From Stutzerimonas stutzeri SDM-LAC (GTDB lineage Bacteria > Pseudomonadota > Gammaproteobacteria > Pseudomonadales > Pseudomonadaceae): DNA of 61,766 bases. A model generated the notes under the pieces. The model was given only the letters and a program-made list of their open reading frames with translations, made no database searches and was not told where the DNA came from. Positions 44,442-53,534 of the stretch are shown piece by piece. A program made the position numbers and the translations under genes. The stretch's first letter is position 1, and every line of letters begins with the position of its first letter. Where the stretch lies: the NCBI RefSeq assembly GCF_000235745.1, contig NZ_AGSX01000193.1:1-61766 (forward strand). Direction: 5' to 3'.

Positions 44442-45482
44442 ATGAGCCCTGTGCTATCTGCACGCCCGCTGTTTATTTCGCTGGGCCTCATGTGGCTGAT
44501 CGCCTTCTGGTTGTCGCTGGCGCTTGGGCCGGTCCATCTACCGCTGGTCGACATTTTTAATGCCCTGCCGCAGCTGTTTGCCTTATCGACTGGGAGCGAG
44601 CATGCCGACCACGCTGTATTGATCCTCGGGCAGATACGCCTGCCGCGTGCCTTGCTCGGGTTGAGTGTGGGGGCGATGCTGGCCTTGTCCGGCGTTGCCA
44701 TGCAGGGGTTGTTTCGCAATCCGTTGGCTGATCCGGGGCTGGTCGGTGTCTCCAGCGGCGCCGCACTCGGCGCCGCCGCTATCATCGTCGGTGGTGAGCT
44801 GGTCGGCGGAATTTCTCCGCTACTGGAACCCTATCTCCTCTCGATCAGTGCGTTTCTCGGTGGCTTGGCTGTCACGTGGATGGTTTATCGCCTCGGTCGT
44901 CGGGACGGCCGTACGCATGTCGCCACGATGCTGCTTGCGGGCATCGCGCTGACCGCTCTGGCGGGCGCGGTAATTGGGCTCTTCACCTACGTGGCGGACG
45001 ACAGTGCGTTGCGTAGCTTGACCTTCTGGAATCTGGGCAGCCTCAACGGCGCGAGCTACGCACGGCTCTGGCCGCTGTTGCTGGTGACGTTGGCGGTGAC
45101 ATTCTGGTTGCCTCGCCGGGCCCATGCGCTGAACGCGCTGCTGTTGGGTGAATCGGAAGCGCGTCACCTGGGCTTTGATATCGAACGGCTCAAGCGTGAA
45201 CTGGTGTTTTGCACAGCGCTCAGTGTCGGTGCAGCGGTAGCGGCAGCAGGCATGATCGGGTTCGTTGGCTTGGTGGTTCCACATCTGGTGCGGCTGCTGG
45301 TTGGTCCCGACCACCGCTTGCTATTGCCGGCCTCAGCGTTAGCTGGCGGCAGCCTGTTACTGTTTGCCGATCTTCTTGCCCGGCTTATGCTGGCGCCTGC
45401 AGAGTTGCCGATCGGTATCGTCACGGCGCTGCTGGGCGCACCTTTCTTCCTTTATCTGTTACTACGGCGGCGGCCTCACTGA
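44442..45482 (+). CDS. phuU: Haem (iron) ABC transporter permease, FecCD family, PhuU-like
   Basis: An inner-membrane permease of 346 residues with about ten helices, of the FecCD/BtuC family. The signature [20 protein letters not shown] (about residues 87-106) is clear, and [21 protein letters not shown] includes the region that contacts the ATPase. The PhuU call rests on the following ATPase, the ChaN-like lipoprotein and the downstream prrF/cbpA genes, the order of the P. aeruginosa phu locus. The periplasmic binding protein is absent beside it. B12 or siderophore transport cannot be excluded. Confidence 0.82.
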   Translation: MSPVLSARPLFISLGLMWLIAFWLSLALGPVHLPLVDIFNALPQLFALSTGSEHADHAVLILGQIRLPRALLGLSVGAMLALSGVAMQGLFRNPLADPGLVGVSSGAALGAAAIIVGGELVGGISPLLEPYLLSISAFLGGLAVTWMVYRLGRRDGRTHVATMLLAGIALTALAGAVIGLFTYVADDSALRSLTFWNLGSLNGASYARLWPLLLVTLAVTFWLPRRAHALNALLLGESEARHLGFDIERLKRELVFCTALSVGAAVAAAGMIGFVGLVVPHLVRLLVGPDHRLLLPASALAGGSLLLFADLLARLMLAPAELPIGIVTALLGAPFFLYLLLRRRPH

Positions 45483-46249
45483 TGCTCAGTCTTCTACAGG
45501 GCTCCGTTCGGCGAGGCACTTCCGACATCCTCACCGGTGTCGACGTCAAGCTGCGGTCGGGCGAGGTTCTAGGGGTGCTGGGGCCGAACGGCGCAGGTAA
45601 AAGCACCTTGCTTGGCGCGATGAGCGGTGAGCTACCCATCAGCGCTGGTGAGTTGCTGTTGCAGCAGAAACCGCTGCACGATTGGAGTGCCCCGGAGCGT
45701 GCACGCTGCCTGGCGGTGTTGCCACAGAGCTCAAGCTTGAGTTTTGGCTTTCGCGTCGACGAAGTGGTTGGCTTGGGGCGCCTGCCCCATGACAGCGGTC
45801 TCGCAGCCGATCGGGTGATCGTCTCGGCAGCATTGCACGCTGCAGATGCGCAACATCTGGCCCAGCGCAGTTACTTGTCACTGTCCGGAGGCGAGCAGCA
45901 GCGCGTGCATCTCGCTCGAGTATTGGCGCAGCTGTGGCCTGGGCGTTCCGGGCAGGTCCTGCTACTCGACGAGCCTACGGCGATGCTCGATCCGCTGCAT
46001 CAGCACAGCATCTTGCACGCGATCCGGCAGTTCGCCGAACTGGGCGGCGCGGTACTGGTTATCCTGCATGATCTGAACCTCGCGGCACGCTACTGCGATC
46101 GTCTGTTGCTGCTGGCGGACGGGCGTGTGCGTTTGGCCGGCACGCCCGATCAGGTGTTGCAGGCCGAGCCACTGAGATCGGTTTTCGGCCTCGATGTGTT
46201 GATCCAGCGACACCCGGAGAGAGGCCATCCGCTCGTTATTGCCCGCTGA
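45482..46249 (+). CDS. phuV: Haem ABC transporter ATP-binding protein, HmuV/PhuV-like
   Basis: The cytoplasmic ATPase subunit, 255 residues, that powers the adjacent permease. It has Walker [10 protein letters not shown] (about residues 36-44), the Q-loop VLPQSSS, the ABC signature [13 protein letters not shown], Walker [13 protein letters not shown] and the H-loop ILHDLN. The ATG at 45482 shares a base with the phuU TGA, so the two are translationally coupled. HmuV-type haem importers have this length and motif spacing. Confidence 0.88.
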   Translation: MLSLLQGSVRRGTSDILTGVDVKLRSGEVLGVLGPNGAGKSTLLGAMSGELPISAGELLLQQKPLHDWSAPERARCLAVLPQSSSLSFGFRVDEVVGLGRLPHDSGLAADRVIVSAALHAADAQHLAQRSYLSLSGGEQQRVHLARVLAQLWPGRSGQVLLLDEPTAMLDPLHQHSILHAIRQFAELGGAVLVILHDLNLAARYCDRLLLLADGRVRLAGTPDQVLQAEPLRSVFGLDVLIQRHPERGHPLVIAR

Positions 46250-46259
46250 GGATTCCCGT

Positions 46260-47153
46260 ATGCGATTGCTGTTGCCCCTGGTCATGATTCTGCTCACAGC
46301 GTGCCAGTCGCCGCCGCGATTGCCGAGCTGGCAGAGTCCGGAGGGGCTCGGCCATCCCGATCTGGGGCAAATTGTAGATCTGCGAAGCGGCGCGCAGATC
46401 TCGCCAAAGCAGTTGGCCGATGACTTGGCCGAGGCCGATCAGGTCTTGGTTGGAGAGCGGCATGACAACCCGGACCATCATGCACTCCAGCTTTGGCTTC
46501 TTCAGGCTTTGGCACAGCGCCGGGCGCAGGGCAGCCTGTTGTTGGAGATGCTGAATCCGGATCAGCAGGACAACGTGGTTCAGGTGCAGGCATCAGTTGA
46601 GTACGGGCAGTGGTCAACTGACCTGGCCGCTGCGCTGGACTGGCAAAAAGGCTGGGAATGGAGGCAGTACGCGCCGTTGCTCAAGCATGCGCTGGCACAA
46701 CCCTATCCGGTGCTGTCGGCCAATCTCGACCGCCCGGAGATCATGCGAGTCTATCGTCATATACCCACGCTGACCGGTGCTCCGGCTGACAAGCGGGTGC
46801 AGCGGGCCTTGATCGAGCAAATTCGGATATCGCATTGCGACATGCTGCCAGAGACGCAGTTGCCTGCCATGCTGGCGGTTCAGCAGCAGCGCGATAGGCG
46901 AATGGCTGAGCAGCTGGACGCAGCGCCGAAGCCGGCACTGCTAGTGGCGGGAGCCTTTCATGTCCGGCGTGATCTCGGCGTGCCCTTGCACCTACCGACT
47001 CAGGACGGCAAAGCCATCACGCGTGTACTGATCCTTGCGGAAGTGGATGAGGCGATAAGCGCCGATCAGGCCGATTTCGTCTGGTTTACCCCGGCCCAGC
47101 CGCAGCAGGACTATTGCGCCGGGCTTCGCAAGGCGACCGAGAACCGCCAATAG
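46260..47153 (+). CDS. phuW: ChaN-family haem-associated lipoprotein, PhuW-like
   Basis: The 297-residue protein starts MRLLLPLVMILLTACQ, a lipoprotein signal with the lipobox LTAC. The body is a ChaN domain; ChaN of Campylobacter binds two stacked haems. Typical segments are VLVGERHDNPDHHALQLWLL (about residues 61-80) and ALLVAGAFHVRRDLGVP. It is probably on the periplasmic side of the outer or inner membrane and helps capture haem. It starts 10 bases after phuV, in the same operon. Confidence 0.83.
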   Translation: MRLLLPLVMILLTACQSPPRLPSWQSPEGLGHPDLGQIVDLRSGAQISPKQLADDLAEADQVLVGERHDNPDHHALQLWLLQALAQRRAQGSLLLEMLNPDQQDNVVQVQASVEYGQWSTDLAAALDWQKGWEWRQYAPLLKHALAQPYPVLSANLDRPEIMRVYRHIPTLTGAPADKRVQRALIEQIRISHCDMLPETQLPAMLAVQQQRDRRMAEQLDAAPKPALLVAGAFHVRRDLGVPLHLPTQDGKAITRVLILAEVDEAISADQADFVWFTPAQPQQDYCAGLRKATENRQ

Positions 47154-47186
47154 CGCGTGAAGAAGCTAACCGGCTTTTGTGCGGGC

Positions 47187-47299
47187 AAAAAAAGACCCGG
47201 CAAGAGCCGGGTCAAAACCGTGATTAGCCTGATGAGGAGATAACCTGAAAAGACGGCTGCCCGTCTTTTCAACCTATCGACTGGCCTCGCGGCCAGTGG
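47187..47299 (-). ncRNA. prrF: PrrF-type iron-responsive small RNA, single copy
   Basis: This is the Pseudomonas functional analogue of RyhB: made when iron is scarce, it represses mRNAs of iron-using proteins. The predicted RNA is about 113 nt. It has a 5' hairpin (ACTGGCC-GCGA-GGCCAG), a second stem (GAAAAGACGG with CCGTCTTTTC, 47247-47270), an unpaired GGTTATCTCCTCATCAGG pairing region that I recognise as the conserved PrrF core, and the terminator GACCCGGC-TCTT-GCCGGGTC (47194-47213) with seven T residues. P. aeruginosa has two tandem copies here; only one is present. Ends are estimated from the promoter and terminator. Confidence 0.87.
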
Positions 47300-47303
47300 T
47301 GCT

Positions 47304-47332
47304 AATAATAACAATTCTCATTCGCTGGTCAA
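47304..47332 (-). promoter_or_regulatory. Fur-controlled promoter of prrF
   Basis: On the minus strand AATGAGAATTGTTATTATT (47322-47304) is a close match to the Fur box. It overlaps the spacer and -10 of a promoter with TTGACC (47332-47327) and TATTAT (47310-47305) 16 bases apart. Fur bound with iron would block initiation near 47298. Confidence 0.8.
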
Positions 47333-47376
47333 CAGGTGAAAGTAAATATATTTCTCCAGTATTGAAATGCGAATCG

Positions 47377-48174
47377 CTAGGCGGTGAGGGGCATGCGCAG
47401 CTGCGTGACCTCTTTGTTCAGCAGGTCAATGCGTCTGGCCATGCTTTCGATCAGGCTGTGAGCAATCTTGGGGTTGCTCTGCATCAGCCCGAGAAACTGA
47501 TCCTTGGGGATAAGCATGACGGTGCAGGCCACAGCGGCGATGACGGTCGCGCTGCGTTTCTCTTGAGTGAACACCGCCATCGCGCCGAATATTTCGTCAC
47601 GCTGCACGTCGCCAACCTTCTGCCCGTCTACATACGCCTCGGCGTGGCCTTCGATGATGATGAACACATTGTCCGCATCGTCGCCCTGATGAATCAATTC
47701 CTCGCCCGCCGCGAAGTGCTGGAAGCCGGTCGTAGGGTGGATCTCCGGTTGCTTCAGGCGCGCCAGTGCATCCGATAGCAGCGCCGTCTGCCCAATCAGG
47801 TACTGGGTATAGAGTTCCTGCCGCCGCTGATCCGTATGGATGTGGCGAAACACTTCGCTGCGCGAATAGGGGGCCAGGCGAATCGATTCTTCGCTGCGAT
47901 ACCGGCACAGCGGCAGCTCCATTCCTTGGCGCAGCCCAAGCAGGTCGCCTTCCTGCATGTAGAACAGTGGCCGTTCGTCGACCAGCGCATGCAGCAGGCC
48001 ACTCTCGATGATGAACAGTTGCTGCTCGGGCAGCTCTTGCATCAGGTCATCGGAACTCTTGAGCTCAATACTGGAACTCGACGGGGCGAGGCCTTCAAGT
48101 AGCTGCGCGGGGATCCCCTGCAAACGGTTGATCAGTTGATCGGCATAGGCCGGTTGTTCCCCGAGTAGATACAT
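47377..48174 (-). CDS. cbpA: Cyclic-nucleotide-binding protein CbpA
   Basis: The 265-residue protein has a C-terminal cyclic-nucleotide-binding domain (about residues 145-255) with the phosphate-binding cassette region DEIFGAMAVFTQEKRSATV, and an N-terminal degenerate domain of the same fold. There is no DNA-binding helix-turn-helix. It matches CbpA of P. aeruginosa, a cAMP-binding protein controlled by Vfr and located at the cell pole. The prrF neighbour downstream and the TfoX-like gene upstream match that locus. Its precise role is not established. Confidence 0.85.
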   Translation of the reverse strand: MYLLGEQPAYADQLINRLQGIPAQLLEGLAPSSSSIELKSSDDLMQELPEQQLFIIESGLLHALVDERPLFYMQEGDLLGLRQGMELPLCRYRSEESIRLAPYSRSEVFRHIHTDQRRQELYTQYLIGQTALLSDALARLKQPEIHPTTGFQHFAAGEELIHQGDDADNVFIIIEGHAEAYVDGQKVGDVQRDEIFGAMAVFTQEKRSATVIAAVACTVMLIPKDQFLGLMQSNPKIAHSLIESMARRIDLLNKEVTQLRMPLTA

Positions 48175-48279
48175 GTCAGCAATCCTTGGACGAGCGAGCT
48201 CACAGAGGTGGAGCGAAGCGCGTGCTCACGATAAGGCCGCGCTGGGCGAGAGTAAATCTTGTCGAGCGGGCAGTGTGAG

Positions 48280-48552
48280 CTAGCTCTTGTCTCGGTAATC
48301 GTATCGGGCCAGGTGCTGGTTCAGCTCAATTTTCAAGGTGTCCGGCAGTTCCTTCCAGCTGACGTCACGCAACGCACCTTCAATGGCGTAGAGCAGTACT
48401 CTTGACGCGCTGAAGCCGCGTGACTTGACCGCCTGGTAGGCGTTGACCGCACCAAGTCGGCGCAGGTCATCGGCGGTATGGATACCCGAGGCGTGCAGCC
48501 ACTGCGCGGATGTCTTGCCGAGATTTCTCAAGGTCAACAGTTCGTCGTGCAT
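48280..48552 (-). CDS. TfoX C-terminal domain protein
   Basis: A 90-residue protein made almost entirely of the TfoX C-terminal (helix-hairpin-helix-like) domain: TLRNLGKTSAQWLHASGIHT and LRRLGAVNAYQAVK are typical. It lacks the N-terminal domain of competence regulator TfoX/Sxy, so it should not be named as such. The ATG at 48552 removes an unconserved extension. It ends 105 bases before cbpA. Function unknown; nucleic-acid binding is possible. Confidence 0.82.
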   Translation of the reverse strand: MHDELLTLRNLGKTSAQWLHASGIHTADDLRRLGAVNAYQAVKSRGFSASRVLLYAIEGALRDVSWKELPDTLKIELNQHLARYDYRDKS

Positions 48553-48596
48553 GAATGCTCCTATCGGCCTGGGTAGCCAGCGATGAAGTGAAGCGG

Positions 48597-49313
48597 TCAG
48601 CGAACCCGACGTTGCTGTTCTGGGTTTCCCCACAGACCTTTGAGCTCAGGTTCCAGCTGTGTCACCGGGTCCCGCCCATGGGCTTGTTGCCACCGCTTCA
48701 CAGCCGACCACGTCCGCAGGTAGCCAAGCAGCTGCGGCAGGTTCCAGTTGGCCTCGATAGCAAATGCCGGAGGTTGGAAGGTTTCGAATGGCGCCTGGAT
48801 ATCTCGGTAACCCGCATCGACGCTGGCGCGCCCCTGTGGCCAGTAACCGCTGAGGGTTCCGTCGTGCAGCTGGCCGATCACGGCGTCCATTGACGGTTCG
48901 ATGCGAAGCAAGCTGTAGCACCACGCGCAGAACAGGCCGTCGGCTGATAGCACCCGCTTCGCTTCGGCAAAGAACGCGGGGGTCGCGAACCAGTGCAAAG
49001 CCTGTGCGACCACGATCAGATCGGCCTCGCCATGGCGTAGCGGTAGCTGCTCGGCCTGGCCGGCGAATCGCTCCGCAGATCGCCAATCGGTGCTGCTGGT
49101 CAGTTGATCAGGGCTGGCATCACACGCCACAACACGCTGGAAGTGGTCCAACAATGGCCGTGTTGCTTGGCCGCTACCGGCCGCAACGTCAAGTGCACAG
49201 CGGGTCGTCGGACACCTTTCAGCGAGCCATTTGAACAGGCTGTCCGGGTATGTTGGGCGGAACTGAGCGTAATCCTCAGAACGAATCGAAAAGAGCTGGA
49301 CACTGTCACCCAT
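48597..49313 (-). CDS. Class I SAM-dependent methyltransferase
   Basis: A 238-residue cytoplasmic methyltransferase of the Methyltransf_11 group. Motif I is LDVAAGSGQATRPLL (about residues 41-55), and VVAQALHWFATPAFFAEAKR is typical of the subgroup that includes trans-aconitate methyltransferase-like proteins. The start at 49313 gives MGDSVQLFSIRSEDYAQFRP, normal for the family. The substrate is unknown. It lies 44 bases upstream of the TfoX-like gene and may share its transcript. Confidence 0.85.
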   Translation of the reverse strand: MGDSVQLFSIRSEDYAQFRPTYPDSLFKWLAERCPTTRCALDVAAGSGQATRPLLDHFQRVVACDASPDQLTSSTDWRSAERFAGQAEQLPLRHGEADLIVVAQALHWFATPAFFAEAKRVLSADGLFCAWCYSLLRIEPSMDAVIGQLHDGTLSGYWPQGRASVDAGYRDIQAPFETFQPPAFAIEANWNLPQLLGYLRTWSAVKRWQQAHGRDPVTQLEPELKGLWGNPEQQRRVR

Positions 49314-49463
49314 GGCAACGGTCCAGCGGTATCAATAGCAGAGCACAATGAGACATGGCCGACTTCCGCTGGCAGACACGCTCAGTATAGAAGCACCGCC
49401 GGGTTCTGCCCTCAGCGGTGCCTGGGTATGCTTTTGCGTAAAACTGCCTTGTCAGTCTGAGGA

Positions 49464-51032
49464 TCAGAGGCCCGGCAGGCGCTGGCGAATCGCACTGACC
49501 AAGGCGTCGAGGCTCCCCGCTTCGGGTGTATTGATCTGCCGGTTGAGCAGCTGCTCGTGCTCGTTCAGCGGCTCGCGAGATGACTGTTGAGCATCGATCA
49601 CCGCCATGGTGGCATCGGACGGATCGCCGCCCTCGGCCTGGCGCTGGGTGAGCCACTGTTCGATCACTGCGTCGGGCGCCTCGCAGCTCAGGATCATAAA
49701 GGGCACGCCGGTCGACTCTGCAACTTGCCAGGCGGCTTGACGATATTGGCGCCTTAGATAAGTCGCGTCGATTACTACCGAGAAGCCGGCGCTGAGCGCA
49801 GTTTCGGCGAGCGAGTGCAATCGCTGATAGGTGGCATCGCCAGCCTCAGTATTGTAAATGCCAGCGTTTAGTTCGGAACCCAAGGGCTCTGGTTGCTGAC
49901 CGTAGAGCCGCTTGCGCTCGACATCCGAACGTATCCGGATAGCGCCCAGGGCCTCAACCAGGCGCAGTGCAACCTGGCTCTTGCCAACTGCCGACACGCC
50001 GTGAGTGATGGCAAGGAAGCGGGAGGGGATGGCGCTGTAGCTCTCAGCCAGATTGGCGTAGCTGCGATACTGGCGCAGGACGATTCGGCGCTGAACGGCG
50101 TCCGTTTCCTGATGCAATCGGAACAGGCTGACCTTGGCCCGAACAAGCGCGCGATACGCCTTGTAGAGGTTGAGCAAGGGAAGCGCGGCGTAGTCGCCAG
50201 TGCGTTCCAGCCAGCCGTTGGTGAAGCGCCGTGCCTGACATTTCAATCCTCGATCTTCCAGGTCCATGGCCAGGAAGGCCGCGTCGGAAGCAATATCGAT
50301 CAGGCGAAATGGCTCGTTGAATTCGATGCAGTCGAACAGCACCACTTTGTCTTCGATGATAGTCGCGTTGCCCAAATGCAGATCGCCGTGGCATTCACGG
50401 ATGAAACCTTGCTGGCTGCGCTGCTCGAGCAACGGCTGCAGTCGGGCGATGCTGGTTTCTGTCCAATCCAGCAGCGCATCGAGTTGCTGCACATCTGCTT
50501 GCTCGGTAAGCAGCGGACGAATCTGCTCGAAGTTCTGCCGCATCGGCGCGACTATCGCCTCGGCACTGTTCAATGCATGGTCGGCTGCCACCTGCGGGAT
50601 GCTCAGGTGGAACTCGGCGATCTGCTCGGCGAGGGCATCGATGTGATTGTCCGTCAACTCACCGCGCGCCTGTACCTCTGCCATCAGCTGCGTTTGTGGA
50701 AACTCACGCATTTGCAGCAGATATTCGATGGGCTCGCCTTTGCCACCGATCTCCGGTTGTTCGGCACTGCCGGTGACAGGCAGGACCTGGAGGTACAGGT
50801 CCGGCGCCATGCGCTGGTTCAGGCGTAGCTCTTCCTCGCAGTAATGTTTACGTGCCGCGAGGTCGGTGAAATTGAGGAAGCCGAAATCAACCGGCTTCTT
50901 CATCTTATAGGCGTACGTACCCGTAAGGATGACCCAGGAAATGTGGGTCTCGATGACGTTGAAACCGTCGACCGAATGAGGGTACAGGGCCGGATTCTGC
51001 AGTGCAGCGATCAGTGCTTGGCTCACGGTCAC
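49464..51032 (-). CDS. Fusion of aminoglycoside phosphotransferase-like domain and P-loop AAA kinase
   Basis: A 522-residue two-domain protein. The N-terminal part (about residues 1-320) is a protein-kinase-like fold of the APH family with the catalytic loop CHGDLHLGN and metal-binding FDCIEFNEPFRLIDIASD. The C-terminal part (about 340-522) is a P-loop kinase related to zeta-toxin-like enzymes, with the Walker A ITHGVSAVGKSQVALRL. Such fusions are widespread in proteobacteria, but the substrate is not known. It is divergent from mrcB, sharing a 150-base gap. Confidence 0.82.
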   Translation of the reverse strand: MTVSQALIAALQNPALYPHSVDGFNVIETHISWVILTGTYAYKMKKPVDFGFLNFTDLAARKHYCEEELRLNQRMAPDLYLQVLPVTGSAEQPEIGGKGEPIEYLLQMREFPQTQLMAEVQARGELTDNHIDALAEQIAEFHLSIPQVAADHALNSAEAIVAPMRQNFEQIRPLLTEQADVQQLDALLDWTETSIARLQPLLEQRSQQGFIRECHGDLHLGNATIIEDKVVLFDCIEFNEPFRLIDIASDAAFLAMDLEDRGLKCQARRFTNGWLERTGDYAALPLLNLYKAYRALVRAKVSLFRLHQETDAVQRRIVLRQYRSYANLAESYSAIPSRFLAITHGVSAVGKSQVALRLVEALGAIRIRSDVERKRLYGQQPEPLGSELNAGIYNTEAGDATYQRLHSLAETALSAGFSVVIDATYLRRQYRQAAWQVAESTGVPFMILSCEAPDAVIEQWLTQRQAEGGDPSDATMAVIDAQQSSREPLNEHEQLLNRQINTPEAGSLDALVSAIRQRLPGL

Positions 51033-51168
51033 TCCTTGGAGGTTTGTTGGACGGGTGTGTGAGCACTTTCGGGAGACAGTTCACACAGTCGGAAAACGTC
51101 CCATTATGTCCATCCAGGGTAGGCGTGCAAACCGCCAAGAGGCCGTCTTCGGCGCAAATCAAAGTGCG

Positions 51169-51174
51169 TATAAT
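51169..51174 (+). promoter_or_regulatory. -10 box immediately before mrcB, implying an almost leaderless transcript
   Basis: A perfect TATAAT lies eight bases before the mrcB ATG at 51183. Initiation seven bases downstream would start the RNA near 51181. No Shine-Dalgarno sequence precedes the ATG (GCGCCGCC). The -35 region at 17 bases (TCTTCG) is poor, so the promoter itself is moderately supported. Confidence 0.5.
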
Positions 51175-51182
51175 GCGCCGCC

Positions 51183-53495
51183 ATGACTAAATCACGCTCG
51201 TCTCGCTCCCGCTCCAAACGCCGTTCCGGTGCTTCTCGCCCCTGGTTAGGCTGGATTGTCAAACTCTCCATCGTCGCGCTGGTCCTGTTGGCTGGCGTCG
51301 CGGTGTATCTCGATGCCGTGGTGCAGGAGAAATTCTCCGGCAAGCGCTGGACGATCCCGGCGACGGTGTATGCCAGGCCGCTGGAGCTGTTTGTCGGACA
51401 GAAACTCGACAAGGATGACTTTCTAACCGAGGTTGATGCGTTGGGCTACCGCCGAGAAAAATCGGTGAGCGGGCCGGGGACTGTTTCGGTCGCCAGTAAT
51501 GCGGTTGAAATGCATACACGCGGCTTCCGCTTCTATGAAGGTGTGGAAGAGTCGCAGCGAATTCGTGTGCGTTTTTCCGGGGATTTCGTCGCGGGGCTTG
51601 TACGTATGGACGGCAGCGAGCTGCCGGTCGCGCGTCTGGAACCGCTGGTTGTGGGCGGGCTATACCCCGCGCACAACGAAGACCGCATTCTGATCAAGCT
51701 CGATCAAGTGCCACCGTATCTGGTGGAGACCCTGGTTGCAGTCGAAGATCGGGAGTTCTTCGATCATTTCGGCGTGTCGCCTAAGTCCATTGCGCGTGCC
51801 GTCTGGGTGAACCTCACCGCTGGGGAAGTGCGTCAGGGCGGCAGCACGCTGACGCAGCAGTTGGTGAAGAACTTCTACCTCACCAACGAGCGCAGCCTGA
51901 GCCGCAAAGCTACCGAAGCCATGATGGCGGTGCTGCTTGAACTCCACTATGACAAACCGGAAATCCTCGAGGCCTATCTGAACGAGGTTTTTCTTGGTCA
52001 GGACGGCCGTCGCGCCATTCATGGCTTCGGTTTGGCGAGCCAGTATTTCTTTGGACGGCCACTGGCAGAGCTCAAGCTGCAGCATGTCGCTCTGTTGGTC
52101 GGCATGGTCAAGGGGCCGACCTACTACAATCCCCGCCGCCATCCCGAGCGCGCCTTGGAACGACGCAATCTGATCATCGATCTGTTGGCTGAGCAGCAGG
52201 TAGTCAGCGCAGAGGAAGCTGCTCAGGCGAGGCAGGCGCCGCTTGGCGTAACGAAGCGTGGCAGCCTGGCTGACAGTTCCTACCCGGCATTTCTCGACCT
52301 GGTAAAGCGCCAGTTGCGAGAGGATTACCGCGACGAAGACCTTACGGAGGAAGGGCTTAGGGTTTTCACCAGCTTTGACCCGATCATCCAGTCCAAGGCT
52401 GAAAAAGCCATGACAGACACGCTTAAGCGGCTGGGCAAGGCAGCTGAGGGCGTTGAAGCCGCGATGCTGGTCACCAATCCGGAGACTGGCGAGCTGCAAG
52501 CTATGTTGGGCAGTCGACATCCAGGCTTTGCCGGCTTCAACCGGGCGCTGGATGCGTCGCGACCAATTGGCTCGCTGATCAAGCCGGCGATCTATCTTGC
52601 TGCCCTGGAAAAGCCCAGCCAATACACCTTGACCAGCCTGCTTGAGGATGAGCCATTTTCGGTCAAGGGAACTGACGGCAAGGTTTGGAAGCCGCAGAAT
52701 TACGGGCGTACCGCTCATGGCACGGTCTACCTCTATCAGGCCCTGGCGAATTCCTACAACCTGTCGACCGCGCGGCTTGGCCTGGATCTAGGCGTGCCGC
52801 ATGTGCTTAACACGCTGGCGCGCTTGGGCGCTTCGCCCGATTGGCCGGCCTATCCGTCGATGCTGCTGGGGGCGGGCGGATTGAGCCCTATTGAAGTCGC
52901 TGGCGTCTACCAGACGATTGCTAATGGTGGCTTCAATACTCCGTTGCGGGCCATTCGCAGTGTCGTCGCGGCCGATGGCGAGCCCCTTAGCCGCTATCCA
53001 TTCAAGATCGAACAGCGTTTCGACCCCGGCGCTATCTACCTGACGCAATACGCCATGCAGCGAGCGATGGTCGAAGGGACCGGGCGTTCTGTCTACAATC
53101 ACGTCCCGAAATCGCTGACCCTGGCAGGCAAGACCGGTACCACCAATGAATCGCGTGACAGCTGGTTTGCCGGCTTCAGCCAGGATTTGCTGGCGGTAGT
53201 CTGGTTGGGACGCGATGACAATGGCAAGACATCGTTGACCGGTGCCACGGGCGCATTGCAGGTGTGGGCAGACTTCATGCGTCGCGCCGATCCATTACCG
53301 CTGCAGATGCCCATGCCGGACAATGTGTCGATGGCCTGGGTTGACGCGCAAACCGGCGAGGGGACGCTGGAAAATTGTCCCGGTGCCGTACAGATGCCTT
53401 ATATCCGCGGAAGCGAGCCTGCTCCCGGTCCAGGTTGCGGCCTGCAGGCCCCGGCTGAATCGGTCATGGATTGGGTTCGCGGCTGGTTGCCATAG
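51183..53495 (+). CDS. mrcB: Bifunctional peptidoglycan synthase PBP1b
   Basis: This class A penicillin-binding protein both polymerises glycan strands and crosslinks them. Of 770 residues, a very basic cytoplasmic tail (MTKSRSSRSRSKRRSG) precedes one transmembrane helix (about residues 25-45), a UB2H-like region, the GT51 domain with the catalytic glutamate E188 in EDREFFDHFG, and the transpeptidase domain with S464-L-I-K467, the SYN motif in ANSYNLSTARL, and K650-T-G652. It is regulated by the lipoprotein encoded next. In older Pseudomonas usage it is ponB. Confidence 0.96.
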   Translation: MTKSRSSRSRSKRRSGASRPWLGWIVKLSIVALVLLAGVAVYLDAVVQEKFSGKRWTIPATVYARPLELFVGQKLDKDDFLTEVDALGYRREKSVSGPGTVSVASNAVEMHTRGFRFYEGVEESQRIRVRFSGDFVAGLVRMDGSELPVARLEPLVVGGLYPAHNEDRILIKLDQVPPYLVETLVAVEDREFFDHFGVSPKSIARAVWVNLTAGEVRQGGSTLTQQLVKNFYLTNERSLSRKATEAMMAVLLELHYDKPEILEAYLNEVFLGQDGRRAIHGFGLASQYFFGRPLAELKLQHVALLVGMVKGPTYYNPRRHPERALERRNLIIDLLAEQQVVSAEEAAQARQAPLGVTKRGSLADSSYPAFLDLVKRQLREDYRDEDLTEEGLRVFTSFDPIIQSKAEKAMTDTLKRLGKAAEGVEAAMLVTNPETGELQAMLGSRHPGFAGFNRALDASRPIGSLIKPAIYLAALEKPSQYTLTSLLEDEPFSVKGTDGKVWKPQNYGRTAHGTVYLYQALANSYNLSTARLGLDLGVPHVLNTLARLGASPDWPAYPSMLLGAGGLSPIEVAGVYQTIANGGFNTPLRAIRSVVAADGEPLSRYPFKIEQRFDPGAIYLTQYAMQRAMVEGTGRSVYNHVPKSLTLAGKTGTTNESRDSWFAGFSQDLLAVVWLGRDDNGKTSLTGATGALQVWADFMRRADPLPLQMPMPDNVSMAWVDAQTGEGTLENCPGAVQMPYIRGSEPAPGPGCGLQAPAESVMDWVRGWLP

Positions 53496-53534
53496 ATGGC
53501 AGCGGGCCGGTTGGTTTATCAAGAGGTTTAAATC

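Noticed and set aside
48230-48290. TGTGAG half-sites near cbpA as a Vfr/CRP site
   Set aside because: Only single half-sites are visible without a properly spaced TCACA partner, so I could not support an operator, although cbpA is known to be Vfr-controlled in P. aeruginosa.
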